This document shows positions 26,045 through 37,010 of a stretch of DNA of 64,000 nt, piece after piece. A program made the position numbers and the translations under genes. Location: NCBI RefSeq assembly GCF_023721795.1, contig NZ_JAMQYE010000001.1:1798001-1862000 (forward strand). The letters are read 5' to 3'. Numbering within the stretch: position 1 is the stretch's first letter; each line of letters opens with the position of its first letter. Origin of the DNA: Zeimonas sediminis. GTDB taxonomy: Bacteria; Pseudomonadota; Gammaproteobacteria; Burkholderiales; Burkholderiaceae_E. Under the pieces are notes generated by a model. It was not told the origin of the DNA, did not search any database, and saw nothing but the letters and a program-made list of their open reading frames with translations.

Positions 26045-27607
26045 ATGCTGCGCAACCTCGCCTACGTCCTGATCGCCGGCTTCGTGGGCTGGGCGCTCGC
26101 CGCGCCGAAGCACTTCGAGGGCGTGGCCGGCGCGGCCCTCGCCTTCACCACGCAGAAGTTCAGCTGGTTCTACCTGTGGACGGTCTTCGCGCTGGTCGTC
26201 GCCAGCCTGGTTCTCGCCTTCGGCCGCTACGGCAGCATCAGGCTGGGCGACGACGACGAGGAGCCGGCCTTCTCGCGCATGTCGTGGTTCTCGATGCTGT
26301 TCGCCGCCGGCATGGGCATCGGCCTGGTGTTCTGGGGCGTCGCCGAGCCGCTCTCCCACTACGTGGCCCCGCCGCCCGGCATCGCGGCGAAGACGCCGGA
26401 AGCGGCGAACGCGGCGATGCGCTACGCCTTCTTCCACTGGGGCGCGCACCCCTGGGCGGTCTACAGCGTGGTGGCGCTCGCAATCGCGTTCTTCCAGTTC
26501 CGGCGCAAGCTGCCGATCACGATCGGCGCGACGATGTCGGGGCTGCCCGACCGCATGCAGGGCCGCTGGGTGCACGCGGTCGACCTGCTCGCGGTGCTCG
26601 CGACCGCCTTCGGCGTGGCGACCTCGCTGGGCCTGGGCGCGCTGCAGATCAACAGCGGCCTGGCGCGGGTCTTCGGGCTGCCGGTCGGGGTCGCCTCGCA
26701 GATCGGCATCATCGCGGTCACCACCGCGATCTTCCTGGCGTCGTCCGCCTCGGGCCTCGAGCGCGGCATCAAGTGGCTGTCGAACACCAACCTGATCCTC
26801 GCCGGGCTGCTCGCGCTGTTCGTGCTGCTGGTCGGGCCGACTGCCGCGATCCTCGACACCTTCACGACCACGCTCGGGCGCTACCTGTCGGAGTTCGTGC
26901 AGATGAGCCTGAGGCTCACGCCCTTCCGCGCCGAGTCCACCTGGGTCGGCGGCTGGACGGTCTTCTACTGGGCCTGGTGGATATCGTGGTCGCCGTTCGT
27001 GGGCCTGTTCATCGCCCGGGTTTCGCGCGGGCGCACGATCCGCGAGTTCGTGATCGGCACGATGCTCGTCCCCAGCCTCGCCGGCTTCGCCTGGTTCTCG
27101 GTCTTCGGCGGCACGGCCCTGCACGTCGAGATCTTCGAGGGCGTGGCGCTTTCCGAAGCCGCGGGGCAGAACGCCGCGACCGCGCTGTTCGCGCTGTTCG
27201 ACACCCTGCCCGCGTCGCTGCTGCTGTCCGTCGTCGCGACGATCCTGGTGCTGGTGTTCTTCGTCACCTCGGGCGACTCCGCGACCTTCGTGCTCGGCAT
27301 GCTCAGCGACCGGGGCAATCCCGACCCGTCGCTTCGGATCAAGCTCTCTTGGGGAATCCTGGTGGCACTGATCGCGGCCGCGCTGCTGGTCGGCGGCGGG
27401 CTGAAGGCGCTGCAGACGGCGGCCATCGTGATGGCCTTGCCCTTCGCGCTCGTGATCCTGCTGATGCTGGCTTCGCTGCTGCGCGCGCTGCGCGACGAGG
27501 CCGACCGGCTCGAGCGCGAGGAGCGCGCGATGCGCCGGCGGATCCGCGACCAGGCCCGGGCGGCCGAAGGCCAGGCCGCCGCGCCCGGCGCTCAATCGAA
27601 GGAATAG
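26045..27607 (+). CDS. BCCT family transporter (betaine/choline/carnitine type)
   Basis: A 520-residue secondary transporter with 12 predicted membrane helices. The family signature is clear: GMGIGLVFWGVAEPLSHY near residue 90, and the helix-8 box YWAWWISWSPFVGLFIARVSRGR near 305, whose Trp residues line the quaternary ammonium site. A charged, helical cytoplasmic tail (about 480-520; ADRLEREERAMRRRIRDQ) may be an osmosensing or regulatory segment. It starts 35 bases after gntK. The exact substrate (betaine, choline, carnitine or another) is not decided. The 3' end overlaps convergent tamB by 16 bases. Confidence 0.92.
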   Translation: MLRNLAYVLIAGFVGWALAAPKHFEGVAGAALAFTTQKFSWFYLWTVFALVVASLVLAFGRYGSIRLGDDDEEPAFSRMSWFSMLFAAGMGIGLVFWGVAEPLSHYVAPPPGIAAKTPEAANAAMRYAFFHWGAHPWAVYSVVALAIAFFQFRRKLPITIGATMSGLPDRMQGRWVHAVDLLAVLATAFGVATSLGLGALQINSGLARVFGLPVGVASQIGIIAVTTAIFLASSASGLERGIKWLSNTNLILAGLLALFVLLVGPTAAILDTFTTTLGRYLSEFVQMSLRLTPFRAESTWVGGWTVFYWAWWISWSPFVGLFIARVSRGRTIREFVIGTMLVPSLAGFAWFSVFGGTALHVEIFEGVALSEAAGQNAATALFALFDTLPASLLLSVVATILVLVFFVTSGDSATFVLGMLSDRGNPDPSLRIKLSWGILVALIAAALLVGGGLKALQTAAIVMALPFALVILLMLASLLRALRDEADRLEREERAMRRRIRDQARAAEGQAAAPGAQSKE

Positions 27608-30600
27608 AAGTACAGCAGGTCGATCGCGGTGTCGGTGCCGGTCTGCGCGCGCACCGACAGCCGGCGCGTGATGTCGTACTGGAAGCGCAGCAGGCTCCAG
27701 ATGCCGCGCAGGCCCTGCTCGTAAGTGACCATCATCCGCGAGCCGAAGCGCTTGCCCATCGCGATCACGTCCTGGGTCGCGCCGGTGGTCGGCGTGCTGC
27801 CGGTGCCCGCCTGGCCGGGAAAGCTCGCGCCGAAGTTCGCGTCGAAGCCGCTCGCCGCGGCGTTGCGGACGGTCAGCACGTCCAGGCCCAGCGTGCGCTG
27901 GATGTCCGACACCAGGCCGTCGCCGCCGCGGCCGAACAGGGTCGCCGCGGCCGCCTGCAGCGCGGCGACCTGGCCGCCGGTTCGGGCATCCTCGGGCCCC
28001 ACGCCGAGCACCAGCCACGACAGCTTCTGGGCGTCGGGCACGTCGGGCTCCGAAACGAGCCGGACCCGCGGCGAAAGCGCGGTGCCGGTGACCGCCACGC
28101 CGGCCTCGACCGCGGGGCCTCGCCGCATCGCGACGATGTCCAGCACCGGGTTGTCCAGCGGGCCGTTGAAGATCACCCGCCCGCGGGCGATCTCGAGCTT
28201 CTGCCCGTAGGCGGTGTAGGTGCCGTCCCGGATGCGCACGGTGCCGGTGGCGCGCGGCGCGTCCGGCAGCGTTCCGGTCAGCCGCAGCGTGCCCGAGAGC
28301 CGGGCGTCGATGCCGCTGCCGCGCACGCGGATCCGCTCGCCCAGGTCGACCTCGAGGTCGGCGCCCAGGCGCAGCGGCGAACCGGCCTGCCCGGCGGCGT
28401 CCTTTCCGGCCGGCGGCGCCGAGGCATCGACGATCTCGACGTCGTCGGGCAGAGACGGCGCCTCGCCGCCGCGCAACTCGATCAGGCCTTCGTCGGCGCG
28501 GATCTCGCCGGTCCAGCGCAGCGACGCGGCCTCGCTGACGATCAGCGTGTCGCCGGACAGAACGATCCGCTGGCCTGGACCGATCGGCACCGGCAGCCGC
28601 TCGGCGAGCAGCCGGAAGCGTCCTTCCATGCCTTGCAGGGAAAGCGCACCGCGCAGGGTGACCGATCCCTCGCCCGAGGCCAGCCGCAGCGTCTCGACCT
28701 CGAGCGTGTCGCCGTCGAAGCGCGCGTCGAGCACGCCGTCCGAAAAGCGCCAGCCAAGCCGGCGCTGCACCATCGCCAGCTGCCGCCCGGAGAGCTTGCC
28801 GGCCAGCCTGGGCTCGCGCAGCGTGCCCGACAGTTCCGCGTCCACCGCCAGCCGGCCGGCCACCGCCCACTCGGGCCCGATCGCCCGGTTGGCCACGGCC
28901 AGCGAGGGCAGCACCAGGTCGACCTTGCCGGAAAGCCGGCCCCGGTCCAGCGCCAGCCGCGCCTGCCCGTCGGCATCGAGCCGCTCCGAGGTCGACACCT
29001 TCAGCTCGAGCTCGCCGTCGAGGTCGTCGATCGAGCTGCCGGCGAGCCGCCAGGCGGCGCCCACGCGCACCTCGTCGATCGCCGCGGCGTCGGCCGGAAT
29101 CAGCCCCAGGCGCTCTGCCCAGCGCGACACCGGCAGCGCCCGCGCCTCGCCGACGGATTCGAAGCGGCCGTCGCGCAGCTCGACGCGCGCAAGGTCGAGC
29201 CGCCCGCCGTCTGCCTGCAGCGTGCCCGGCCCGGCCTCGACGCGCCCGGGCTCGACGGTGAGCGGCATCGACGCCGCCAGGCCGACGCCCAGCGGCGCCT
29301 CGGTCGCCAGCCGGTCGACGGCGCCGCGCCAGCGCCAGGCCGGCGCGCCGGGCAGCTCCAGGCCGCCCGACGCCGACAGCGAGCCGGCGACACGGGTGGC
29401 GCCGGCGCGGCCGCCGGCGAGCGCGAGCTCGGCGCGGTGGCTGCCGAGGCTGCCCTCGATGCGCGCGCGCGCCCTCTCGAGCGTGAACGCGGGATGGCGC
29501 AGCCGCTGCGCATCGATGCGGACCGCGATGCGCGAGCGCTCCAGCGCCGATGCGTCGAGCGCCGGGACGGACAGCTGGCCCTCGGCGACCAGGGAGCCGT
29601 CGATGCCCAGCCCGGAAGGCAGCATCGGGTCGACCGCGGCCAGCGAAGGCAGGCGCACGCTGAAGCCAAGCTGGTCGCCGGCGCGACCGGCGTCGCCGGA
29701 GAGCTCGGCGCGCAGCACGCCGAGCGACACGCTCAACGCGATGCCGGACAGTCGATCGGCCTCGACCCGGCCTCGCCAGTCGATCCGCAGCGGCCGGCCG
29801 TCGAGGCGCCCGTCGGCCAGCCTGAGCCGGGATTCGAGCGCGAGCGCCGGCGCCACCTCGCCGGTGGCCGACCATTCGCCCGAGAGGCCGCTCAGCGCGG
29901 CCGCCTGCGCGGGCAGTTCGAGTCCTGCGATCGCCGCCAGTCGCGCGGGTTCCAGCGCGTCGAAACGCCCGGCCAGGTCGACCTGCCAGGGGGCCTGCCA
30001 GCGGGCGCTGCCGGCGGCTTCGATCGAACCCGACGGTGTTCGCAGCTTCAGCGACGCGATCCGCAGCTGCTCGCCCTGCAGACTGGCCGAGCCGGCGAGC
30101 CCGACGCCGCCTCGCCGGGCGTCGGCCAGATCGAACTCGATCGCATCGGCGTCCAGCGAGAGCGTGCCGCTCAGCCGTGTGGACCAGGCCTGCCGGTGCA
30201 GCGCCGAGAGGTCGAGCTCGCGCAGGCTCAGCCTTGCTTGCGCGGCCGGCAGTTCCAGCCCGAACAGCCTGCGGGTCACGGTCGTGTCGATCCGCAGCTC
30301 GCCGGCCAGCTTGCCGGCGTCGACCTTCAGCGCGTCGAGCGCCAGCCGGCCGCGATCCCAGTGCAGGCCCGTCACCAGGTTCGAGAAAGGCAGCGCGCCT
30401 GCGTCGATCGGCCCGGCGAGCGCGTTGCGCAGCGCGATCCGCCCCCGCCATGCGGGCGCCGCCGGCCCGGCGCCGTCGACGGCCTCCAGCATCGCGCCCC
30501 CGCTCAGCCGGGCCCTCGGGACCGGCAGCCCGATCGCGTCGGGCTCGAAGCCATCGAGCGCCATCGCCAGCGCCCCCAGCGGCAGCGGCTCGAAAGGCCT

Positions 30601-31377
30601 GATCGTGGCCTGCGCGGTGGCCCAGGCCGACGGCGCTCCAGGCTCGCCGATGCCGGGCTGGCCGGCCGGGGCGAGCATGCGCACGCGCGCCTCCAGCGCC
30701 GCGAGCGGCCCGGACAGGTCCAGGAGCAGCCGCGGCAGCTTCGGGTACGCGGCGATCGCCGGGTCGATGCGCGCTGCCAGCTCGACGGCGAAGGGCGCAG
30801 CCGCCGCCACCCGCGCCTCGGCGTCCACGGCCGCCCAGCCGTCGACCCTGCCGGCCAGGCTCGGCACCTGGAGGCCGCGTTGGTCGAGCCGCAGCGAGGC
30901 GCGCAGTTCGCGCAGCGCCGGCGCCTCGAAGCCCTCGCCGCGCACCCGGATCTCTCGGACCTCGAGCGCATCGATGCCGACCGCGAGCGGCAGCGCGACG
31001 CGCTCGGGCAGCGCAGGCGGCCCGCCGCCGCCGTTGCCGCCAGCGAGCGCGACGTCCACCCGCGCCGCGCCCAGCTCGCGCAGGCGCAACTCGCCTGCCA
31101 GCAGCCGCTCGGGCCGCCAGGCCAGCCGCAGGTCCTCGATCGCGACCTGCAGGCGGGCGTCGCGCCACTCGACCCGCGACACGGTCACGCCGCCGATCAG
31201 CGAGCCGCGCACCTCGCCGGCGCTCAGGGCCCCTCCGGTCGCCTGCGAGGCGTGCGCGAGCGCCCAGCGCACGAAGGACGCGGTCTGCCCGACCCACCAG
31301 GCGCCCGCCGCCGCCGCGAGCAGCAGCAGGGCCAGAAGCCCCGCCGCGAGCCGGCCGATCACCCTGCCCGCCCGCAT
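27592..31377 (-). CDS. tamB: Translocation and assembly module protein TamB
   Basis: A 1261-residue, inner-membrane-anchored periplasmic protein that, with TamA, supports outer membrane protein insertion and phospholipid transport. An N-terminal membrane anchor (about 8-28) is followed by a very long beta-rich region and the C-terminal TamB/DUF490 domain (about the last 330 residues; GTVRIRDGTYTAYGQKLEI, FNGPLDNPVLDIVA, ending in the aromatic-rich DLLYFYSFD). The ATG at 31377 overlaps the tamA TGA by one base, so the genes are coupled. The 3' end runs 16 bases into the convergent BCCT gene. Confidence 0.93.
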   Translation of the reverse strand: MRAGRVIGRLAAGLLALLLLAAAAGAWWVGQTASFVRWALAHASQATGGALSAGEVRGSLIGGVTVSRVEWRDARLQVAIEDLRLAWRPERLLAGELRLRELGAARVDVALAGGNGGGGPPALPERVALPLAVGIDALEVREIRVRGEGFEAPALRELRASLRLDQRGLQVPSLAGRVDGWAAVDAEARVAAAAPFAVELAARIDPAIAAYPKLPRLLLDLSGPLAALEARVRMLAPAGQPGIGEPGAPSAWATAQATIRPFEPLPLGALAMALDGFEPDAIGLPVPRARLSGGAMLEAVDGAGPAAPAWRGRIALRNALAGPIDAGALPFSNLVTGLHWDRGRLALDALKVDAGKLAGELRIDTTVTRRLFGLELPAAQARLSLRELDLSALHRQAWSTRLSGTLSLDADAIEFDLADARRGGVGLAGSASLQGEQLRIASLKLRTPSGSIEAAGSARWQAPWQVDLAGRFDALEPARLAAIAGLELPAQAAALSGLSGEWSATGEVAPALALESRLRLADGRLDGRPLRIDWRGRVEADRLSGIALSVSLGVLRAELSGDAGRAGDQLGFSVRLPSLAAVDPMLPSGLGIDGSLVAEGQLSVPALDASALERSRIAVRIDAQRLRHPAFTLERARARIEGSLGSHRAELALAGGRAGATRVAGSLSASGGLELPGAPAWRWRGAVDRLATEAPLGVGLAASMPLTVEPGRVEAGPGTLQADGGRLDLARVELRDGRFESVGEARALPVSRWAERLGLIPADAAAIDEVRVGAAWRLAGSSIDDLDGELELKVSTSERLDADGQARLALDRGRLSGKVDLVLPSLAVANRAIGPEWAVAGRLAVDAELSGTLREPRLAGKLSGRQLAMVQRRLGWRFSDGVLDARFDGDTLEVETLRLASGEGSVTLRGALSLQGMEGRFRLLAERLPVPIGPGQRIVLSGDTLIVSEAASLRWTGEIRADEGLIELRGGEAPSLPDDVEIVDASAPPAGKDAAGQAGSPLRLGADLEVDLGERIRVRGSGIDARLSGTLRLTGTLPDAPRATGTVRIRDGTYTAYGQKLEIARGRVIFNGPLDNPVLDIVAMRRGPAVEAGVAVTGTALSPRVRLVSEPDVPDAQKLSWLVLGVGPEDARTGGQVAALQAAAATLFGRGGDGLVSDIQRTLGLDVLTVRNAAASGFDANFGASFPGQAGTGSTPTTGATQDVIAMGKRFGSRMMVTYEQGLRGIWSLLRFQYDITRRLSVRAQTGTDTAIDLLYFYSFD

Positions 31378-33335
31378 CAGAACGCGTACCCGACCGAGAG
31401 GTGGAAGCGGAACCGGCGGCTCTGGTCGGCCCAGGCCAGGTACAGGTTCACCGGCCCGACCGGCGAGCGCCAGCCCACGCCCACGCCGGTGCCCCAGGCC
31501 GGTTCCCAGTCGCCCCAGCTGTCGACCGCGTTGCCGACGTCGACGAAGGCCGCGCCGTACCAGTCGCGCGCCAGCGGGTGCTGGTACTCGAGACTGCCGA
31601 GCGCCATGACCCGGCCGCCGACGATCGCGCCGCCCTCGGGCACGCCCAGCGACAGGTAGGAGTAGCCGCGCACCGTGTGCGTGCCGCCGGTGCGGAAGAG
31701 GTTCTCGGTCGGAATGCCCTCGCGCGACGACGCGAAGACCTCGCCGGCCTCGACCAGGCCGACGAGCAGGCCGCCGTCGAAGGCCGAGTCCTCGGGCATC
31801 GGCCAGAAGCGCATCGCGCGCGCCCAGGCCCGCACGAAGCTTCGGTCGCTGAGCAGTTCGCGGGCGCCGCCTGAGACCTGGGCGCTGATCGTGTAGCCGC
31901 TGCGTGGATCGACCTGCGAGTCGACCCGGCGCAGGTTCCAGCTGTAGCCGAGCGTCAGCGCCTCGCGCCGGTCCGTCTCGGGATCCAGCGGCACCGTGCG
32001 CTGTTCGGTCTGGTACTGCAGCGACACGAAGTGGTCGATCTCCTCGCCCCGCTTGCCGCGCCCGACCAGCAGGGTCTGCCGGTCGGTCAGCTCGCCCTGG
32101 ACCTCGAGCCGCTCGACGCGCGCGCCGACCTGGTCGAAGTAGCCGTCCTCGCGCTGCGGCGTGCGCACCGACGCGAAGGCGCGCCGGCGGACGTCCTGCC
32201 AGAGCAGTCCCGACTCGAGCTGCAGGTTCCGGCCGAACAGGTCGCGGTGCTCGTAGCCGACCAGCGCGCGCGGCCCCTCGTCGGAGCTGTAGCCCATGCC
32301 CAGCGTGACGCGCTTGCGCCGCCGCTCGCGCAGCACCGCCACGATCGGCACCTGCTCGAGCGACGGATCGGCCTCGACCGCGGCCAGGTCGGGCAGCACG
32401 TCGGCGCCGAAGAAGTAGCCCGAGCCGCGCAGCCTGGCCTGGAACAGCAGCAGTTCGTCGAAGTCGTAGGGGTCGCCCGCGCGGCCGGGGCCCGCTTCGT
32501 GCCAGGGCTTCAGCGCGTCGACGATCGAGCGGTCGTAGCGCTCGAGCCCGCGCACCTCGAGCGGACCGAAGGGCAGCCGCGGGCCCGCCTCGATCGCGAG
32601 CGACAGGCTGGCAGCGGTGGCCTGCACGTCGACCTGGGCGCGGCTGTCGGCGACCTTCGCGCGCACGAAACCGCGCTGCTGCAGCATCTCGAGCATCAGC
32701 CGCTTGCCCTGCTCCCACACGCTCGGCCGGAAGAAGCTGCCCTCGGGCAGCGGCCAGCTGTCGCGCAGCGCCTCGCGCAGGTCCTCGACCCCGTCCAGCC
32801 CGGCGAAGCCCAGGTCGAGCCGCGACACGGTCGTCCGGGCCCCGGCATCGACGACGATCGTCACCGTGGGCAGCGGCGCGCCGGCCGGCGGCGGCTCGGG
32901 CGCCAGCACTGCGGCAGGCTCGGCCGCCTCCGGCGGGTCGACCTTCACCTCGACCTGCGCCGAGAAGTATCCGGCGTCGCGGACGATCGCGGCGGCCTCC
33001 TCGCGGCCGCGTATCACGAACAGCGGCAGCTGCTCGCGCTCGAAGCCCTTCTCGGCGACCCAGCGCCCCAGGAGGGTGCGCTCGCGGATCGGCCCGACGA
33101 GCTCTGCGGGCGCCTCGATCTCGAGCCGGTAGTTCCCGGCGCGCACCGTCGGCTCCCGCCCGGCAGCCGGCTCGCCCGGCGCGTCTGGCGCCAGTTCCTG
33201 TGCGCCGGCCGGCAGACCCATGACGACCAGCAGGCAGGCTCCCAGAAGCCGCAGCCCGGCTAGAGGCGAGCGCGGCTGCGCGCGAGCCCGCTGCCGATCG
33301 TCCGGACGATCAGACGACCACGGTCTGCGGCGCAT
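31377..33335 (-). CDS. tamA: Translocation and assembly module outer membrane protein TamA
   Basis: A 652-residue Omp85-family protein. A signal peptide follows a basic 25-residue stretch ([18 protein letters not shown]). About three POTRA domains occupy the N-terminal half, and the C-terminal half is a 16-strand barrel with the Omp85 motif [16 protein letters not shown] (the conserved VRGY) and a terminal aromatic (GYAF). The start at 33335 lies inside the last codons of purM (26-base overlap); a start a few codons further in is possible. It forms an operon with tamB. Confidence 0.92.
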   Translation of the reverse strand: MRRRPWSSDRPDDRQRARAQPRSPLAGLRLLGACLLVVMGLPAGAQELAPDAPGEPAAGREPTVRAGNYRLEIEAPAELVGPIRERTLLGRWVAEKGFEREQLPLFVIRGREEAAAIVRDAGYFSAQVEVKVDPPEAAEPAAVLAPEPPPAGAPLPTVTIVVDAGARTTVSRLDLGFAGLDGVEDLREALRDSWPLPEGSFFRPSVWEQGKRLMLEMLQQRGFVRAKVADSRAQVDVQATAASLSLAIEAGPRLPFGPLEVRGLERYDRSIVDALKPWHEAGPGRAGDPYDFDELLLFQARLRGSGYFFGADVLPDLAAVEADPSLEQVPIVAVLRERRRKRVTLGMGYSSDEGPRALVGYEHRDLFGRNLQLESGLLWQDVRRRAFASVRTPQREDGYFDQVGARVERLEVQGELTDRQTLLVGRGKRGEEIDHFVSLQYQTEQRTVPLDPETDRREALTLGYSWNLRRVDSQVDPRSGYTISAQVSGGARELLSDRSFVRAWARAMRFWPMPEDSAFDGGLLVGLVEAGEVFASSREGIPTENLFRTGGTHTVRGYSYLSLGVPEGGAIVGGRVMALGSLEYQHPLARDWYGAAFVDVGNAVDSWGDWEPAWGTGVGVGWRSPVGPVNLYLAWADQSRRFRFHLSVGYAF

Positions 33336-34356
33336 CGCCCCGCCGCTCGACGACCTCGCCGATCCTCCAGGCGGTCTCGCCGGCGTCGTGCAGCGCGGCC
33401 AGCGCGGCGTCGACCGAATCGGCCGGCACGATCGCGACCATGCCGACGCCGCAATTGAACACGCGGTGCATCTCGTCGTCGGCCACGCCGCCTTCTCGCT
33501 GCAGCCAGTCGAACAGCGGGGGCATGGTCCAGGCGTCGCGATGCAGCACCGCCTGCAGGTCTTCGGGCAGCACGCGCGGCACGTTGCCGACCAGCCCGCC
33601 GCCGGTGATGTGGGCCAGGCCGTGGACCGGCAGCGCCTCGAGCAGGCCGAGGACCGGCTTCACGTAGATGCGGGTCGGGGCGATCAGCGCGTCGGCGAAG
33701 CTGCGGCCGTCGAAGTCGGCCTGCATGGCCGGCGTGTCGAAGCCGCCATGGGCCCGCTCGACGATGCGGCGGACCAGCGAATAGCCGTTCGAGTGCACGC
33801 CGCTGGAAGCCAGGCCGATTACCGCATCGCCGGCGGCGACCTTCGAGCCGTCGAGGATGCGCGACTTCTCGACCGCGCCGACCGCGAAGCCGGCCAGGTC
33901 GTATTCGCCGTCGGGATACATGCCCGGCATCTCGGCGGTCTCGCCGCCGATCAGCGCGCAGCCGGCCAGCTCGCAGCCGCGGGCAATGCCGCCGACCACC
34001 TGTGCCGCGGTGTCGACATCGAGCCGCCCGCAGGCGAAGTAGTCGAGGAAGAACAGCGGCTCGGCGCCCTGCACCAGGATGTCGTTGACGCTCATCGCCA
34101 CCAGGTCGATGCCGACCGTGTCGTGGCGGTTCAGCGCGAAGGCCACCTTCAGCTTGGTGCCGACGCCGTCGGTGCCCGACACCAGGACCGGCTCGCGGTA
34201 GCGCTTCGGAACCTCGAACAGCGCGCCGAAGCCGCCGATGCCGGCCAGCACGCCGTCGCGCATCGTGCGCCGGGCCAGCGGCTTGATCCGGTCGACCAGC
34301 GCGTCCCCGGCGTCGATGTCGACGCCGGCGTCCTTGTAAGAGAGAGATTCGGCCAT
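33310..34356 (-). CDS. purM: Phosphoribosylformylglycinamidine cyclo-ligase
   Basis: A 348-residue AIR synthetase of purine synthesis, closing the imidazole ring with ATP. Conserved stretches include [16 protein letters not shown] at the start, [46 protein letters not shown] and [17 protein letters not shown]. The gene overlaps tamA downstream and is divergent from the AI-2E family permease gene, as in many Burkholderiales. Confidence 0.97.
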   Translation of the reverse strand: MAESLSYKDAGVDIDAGDALVDRIKPLARRTMRDGVLAGIGGFGALFEVPKRYREPVLVSGTDGVGTKLKVAFALNRHDTVGIDLVAMSVNDILVQGAEPLFFLDYFACGRLDVDTAAQVVGGIARGCELAGCALIGGETAEMPGMYPDGEYDLAGFAVGAVEKSRILDGSKVAAGDAVIGLASSGVHSNGYSLVRRIVERAHGGFDTPAMQADFDGRSFADALIAPTRIYVKPVLGLLEALPVHGLAHITGGGLVGNVPRVLPEDLQAVLHRDAWTMPPLFDWLQREGGVADDEMHRVFNCGVGMVAIVPADSVDAALAALHDAGETAWRIGEVVERRGDAPQTVVV

Positions 34357-34451
34357 CGTGGCGGTATCCGGTGGTGACGGTCGTGTGGCGTTCCGGCCGC
34401 GGGACGCCCCGCGCCCGATAAAATGGCGTTTTCCTGTCGGATTGTAGCCTC

Positions 34452-35528
34452 TTGCCCCTCACCGCCCGCCAGCGCCAGACCCTGCTGTGGACCGGGACAG
34501 GCGCGCTCTTCGTCTGGGCGCTGGTCGCGCTCGGCCCGGTGCTGACGCCCTTCGTCGCGGCCGCGATCCTCGCCTACGTGCTCGCGCCGCTGGTGGCCGC
34601 GCTGCAGCGCCGGCGCGTGCCGCGCGCGGTCGCGGCGGTGCTCGCGATCGCGCTGGCGCTGCTCGCGCTGCTGTCGCTGCTGCTGATCCTGGTGCCGATC
34701 GTCCAGAAGGAGTTCACGCTCATCCGCGCCGAACTGCCGGGCCTGGTCGCCTCGATCACCTCGCGGGTGCAGCCCTGGCTCGAGCGCACGCTCGGCGTCA
34801 CGCCGCAGCTCGACGCGGCGTCGATCCGCGAGTGGCTGGCAGCCCAGCTCGCCGAGGGCGGCGACGACCTGCTCGCCACGCTCTTCGGCTATGCGAAGAC
34901 CGGCTGGGGCGCCGCGCTGCAGGTCGTCGGCACGCTCTTCCTGGTGCCGGTCGTGCTGTTCTACCTGCTGGCCGACTGGCCGCAGATCACCGGGCGCGCG
35001 CACGACCTGATCCCGCCGCGCTGGAAACCCGAGATCGACGCGCTGCTGGGCGAGACCGACGCGCTGCTGGGCCAGTACCTGCGCGGCCAGATGCTGGTGA
35101 TGCTGACGCTGTCGGTGTGGTTCTCGGCGGCGCTGCTGGTGGCCGGCTTCGAGCTGTGGCTGCCGATCGGCGTGCTGAGCGGGCTGCTGATCTTCATCCC
35201 CTACATCGGCTTCGCGCTCGGCTTCGTGTTCGCCGCGATCGCCGGCATGCTGCAGCTCGGACCGCTGGCCGGCTTCGTGTCGGTGGCGATCGTCTACGGC
35301 ATCGCGCAGGTGGTCGAGAGCACCTGGCTCACGCCGCGCCTGGTCGGCGAGCGGATCGGCCTGCATCCAGTGGCGGTGATCTTCGCGCTGCTCGCCTTCG
35401 GCGCGCTGTTCGGCTTCGTGGGGGTGCTGCTCGCGCTGCCGATGGCCGCGATCGCTGCGGTCGGCCTGCGCCGGCTCAGGCGCGCGTGGCTGGACAGCGA
35501 CTTCTACCGCCGCGAGTCTGGCCAGTGA
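34452..35528 (+). CDS. AI-2E family transporter (PerM-like permease)
   Basis: A 358-residue membrane protein with about eight transmembrane segments and a soluble stretch at about 80-140, as in the AI-2E exporter/PerM family. [20 protein letters not shown] and [38 protein letters not shown] are family-type. Members export quorum signals or act as sodium/proton antiporters; the role here is open. The start is a TTG at 34452; no ATG is present near the expected N-terminus. An AT-rich GATAAAAT (34416-34423) may hold the promoter. The stop lies 20 bases before the hda ATG. Confidence 0.83.
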   Translation: MPLTARQRQTLLWTGTGALFVWALVALGPVLTPFVAAAILAYVLAPLVAALQRRRVPRAVAAVLAIALALLALLSLLLILVPIVQKEFTLIRAELPGLVASITSRVQPWLERTLGVTPQLDAASIREWLAAQLAEGGDDLLATLFGYAKTGWGAALQVVGTLFLVPVVLFYLLADWPQITGRAHDLIPPRWKPEIDALLGETDALLGQYLRGQMLVMLTLSVWFSAALLVAGFELWLPIGVLSGLLIFIPYIGFALGFVFAAIAGMLQLGPLAGFVSVAIVYGIAQVVESTWLTPRLVGERIGLHPVAVIFALLAFGALFGFVGVLLALPMAAIAAVGLRRLRRAWLDSDFYRRESGQ

Positions 35529-35548
35529 ATCGATCCGACCCGGGCCCG

Positions 35549-36286
35549 ATGCGCCAGATCCCGCTCGAGCTGAGCGCGGCCGAGCCGGCCTCCTTCGACA
35601 ACTACGTGGCCGGCGGCAACGCCGAGGCGCTGGCCGCGCTGCGCGCGCTCGCCGAGCCGGTGCCCGCCTCGACCGCCGCGCCGGCGACCGGCCGCGCGAT
35701 CTACCTGTGGGGCGAGCCGGGCGTCGGCAAGACCCACCTGCTCGACGCACTGGCGGCCGCAGCGGGCGAGCGGGCCGCCTGCCTCGGACCGTCCTCGGAG
35801 GCCGAAGCCTTCGCAGAGGTGCTGGCAAGGCTGGGCACCGACACCGCCGCCCCGCAGGCGCCGGTCGTCATCGTCGACGACTGCGACCGCCTCGACGACG
35901 CGCGCCAGCAGGAAGTCTTCCACCTGTTCAACCGGGTGCGCGCGCTGCCCGGCGCGGCCTTCGTCGCGACCGGCACGCAGCCGCCGCTGGCGCTGGCCCT
36001 GCGCGACGAGCTGCGCACCCGGCTCGGCTGGGGCGTGGTGCTGCGGCTCGTGCTGCTGACCGACGTGGACAAGGCCGACGCGCTGCGCCGTGCCGCGCAG
36101 GGCCGGGGCATCGCGCTGCCCGACGAGCTGATTCGCTGGCTGCTCACCCACCGCTCGCGCGACATCCGCTGGCTGCTGCGCCTGCTCGACGCGCTCGACC
36201 GCTACGCGCTCGAGCGCAAGCGCGCGATCACCCTGCCCTTGCTGCGCGAATTCGAGAATGCCGAGCGGCTGGTAAAATCGCATTGA
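35549..36286 (+). CDS. hda: DnaA regulatory inactivator Hda
   Basis: A 245-residue AAA+ protein that, bound to the DNA polymerase clamp, stimulates ATP hydrolysis by DnaA and prevents re-initiation. Residues 3-8 (QIPLEL) fit the N-terminal clamp-binding motif, which supports the ATG at 35549. A GTG at 35525 that overlaps the previous stop is the alternative. The Walker A motif GEPGVGKTH is at 55-63 and VIVDDCDRLDD is the Walker B. The RDIRWLLRLLDALDRYAL stretch matches the AAA+ lid. Length and neighbours fit Burkholderiales hda. Confidence 0.9.
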   Translation: MRQIPLELSAAEPASFDNYVAGGNAEALAALRALAEPVPASTAAPATGRAIYLWGEPGVGKTHLLDALAAAAGERAACLGPSSEAEAFAEVLARLGTDTAAPQAPVVIVDDCDRLDDARQQEVFHLFNRVRALPGAAFVATGTQPPLALALRDELRTRLGWGVVLRLVLLTDVDKADALRRAAQGRGIALPDELIRWLLTHRSRDIRWLLRLLDALDRYALERKRAITLPLLREFENAERLVKSH

Positions 36287-36290
36287 AATC

Positions 36291-37010
36291 ATGCATTTAA
36301 AAGACACCCCCTCCAGCACTGCGCCGGCGCCCGGCGCCGGGCCCGCGCGGCTCGCGCTGTTCGACCTCGACTACACGCTGCTGCCGATCGACAGCGACTA
36401 CGAGTGGGCGCGGTTTCTCGTGCGCATCGGCGTCGTCGACGGCGCCGAGTACGAGCGACGCAACGACGAATTCTTCCGGCAGTACCACGCCGGCACGCTC
36501 GACATCCACGAGTTCCTCGCTTTCCAGCTCGCGCCGCTCGGCGAGCATCCGCCCGAGACGCTCGAGCGCTGGCACGCGCAGTACATGGACGAGGTGATCC
36601 GGCCGCAGATCCGGCCGCGCGCGCTGGAACTGGTGCGCGGCCACCTCGACCGCGGCGACCTGTGCGCGATCGTCACCGCGACCAACGAGTTCGTCACCGC
36701 GCCGATCGCCCGCGCCTTCGGCATCGAGCACCTGATCGCCACCGGCGTGGAGCGCATCGACGGACGCTACACCGGCCGGCCGCACGGCACCCCGTCGTTC
36801 CGCGAGGGCAAGATCCTTCGCACCCGCGAGTGGCTCGCCGGCCACGGTCGCGACTTCGCCGACTTCGGCGAGAGCTGGTTCTACAGCGACTCGTCGAACG
36901 ACGTGCCACTGCTCGAGCAGGTCACGAACCCGGTCGCCACGAACCCCGACGAGCGCCTGGCGGCGCTGGCCGGCGCGCGCGGCTGGCAGGTCCTGAGGCT
37001 CTTCGAATGA
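36291..37010 (+). CDS. HAD-superfamily IB phosphatase (SerB/CicA-like)
   Basis: A 239-residue HAD hydrolase. Motif I is FDLDYTLLPIDSD with the nucleophile D25 and acid D27, motif II is in CAIVTATN, and motif IV is YSDSSNDVPLLE. Class IB enzymes of this type dephosphorylate small molecules such as phosphoserine or related compounds; the exact substrate is unknown. It starts 4 bases after hda and overlaps pcnB by 4 bases (ATGA). TAAAAT near 36273, inside the hda end, could serve as an internal -10. Confidence 0.88.
   Translation: MHLKDTPSSTAPAPGAGPARLALFDLDYTLLPIDSDYEWARFLVRIGVVDGAEYERRNDEFFRQYHAGTLDIHEFLAFQLAPLGEHPPETLERWHAQYMDEVIRPQIRPRALELVRGHLDRGDLCAIVTATNEFVTAPIARAFGIEHLIATGVERIDGRYTGRPHGTPSFREGKILRTREWLAGHGRDFADFGESWFYSDSSNDVPLLEQVTNPVATNPDERLAALAGARGWQVLRLFE

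Noticed and set aside
26176-31659. A plus-strand open frame of 1827 codons and a minus-strand one of 1825 codons covering much of the same interval
   Set aside because: Both are antisense or out-of-frame to the BCCT, tamB and tamA genes. Their Arg/Gly/Asp/Pro-rich composition is typical of stop-poor frames in G+C-rich DNA, with no domains.
35525-35548. GTG at 35525 overlapping the permease stop as the start of hda
   Set aside because: The clamp-binding motif QIPLEL should be at the very N-terminus, which favours the ATG at 35549. The GTG remains possible.
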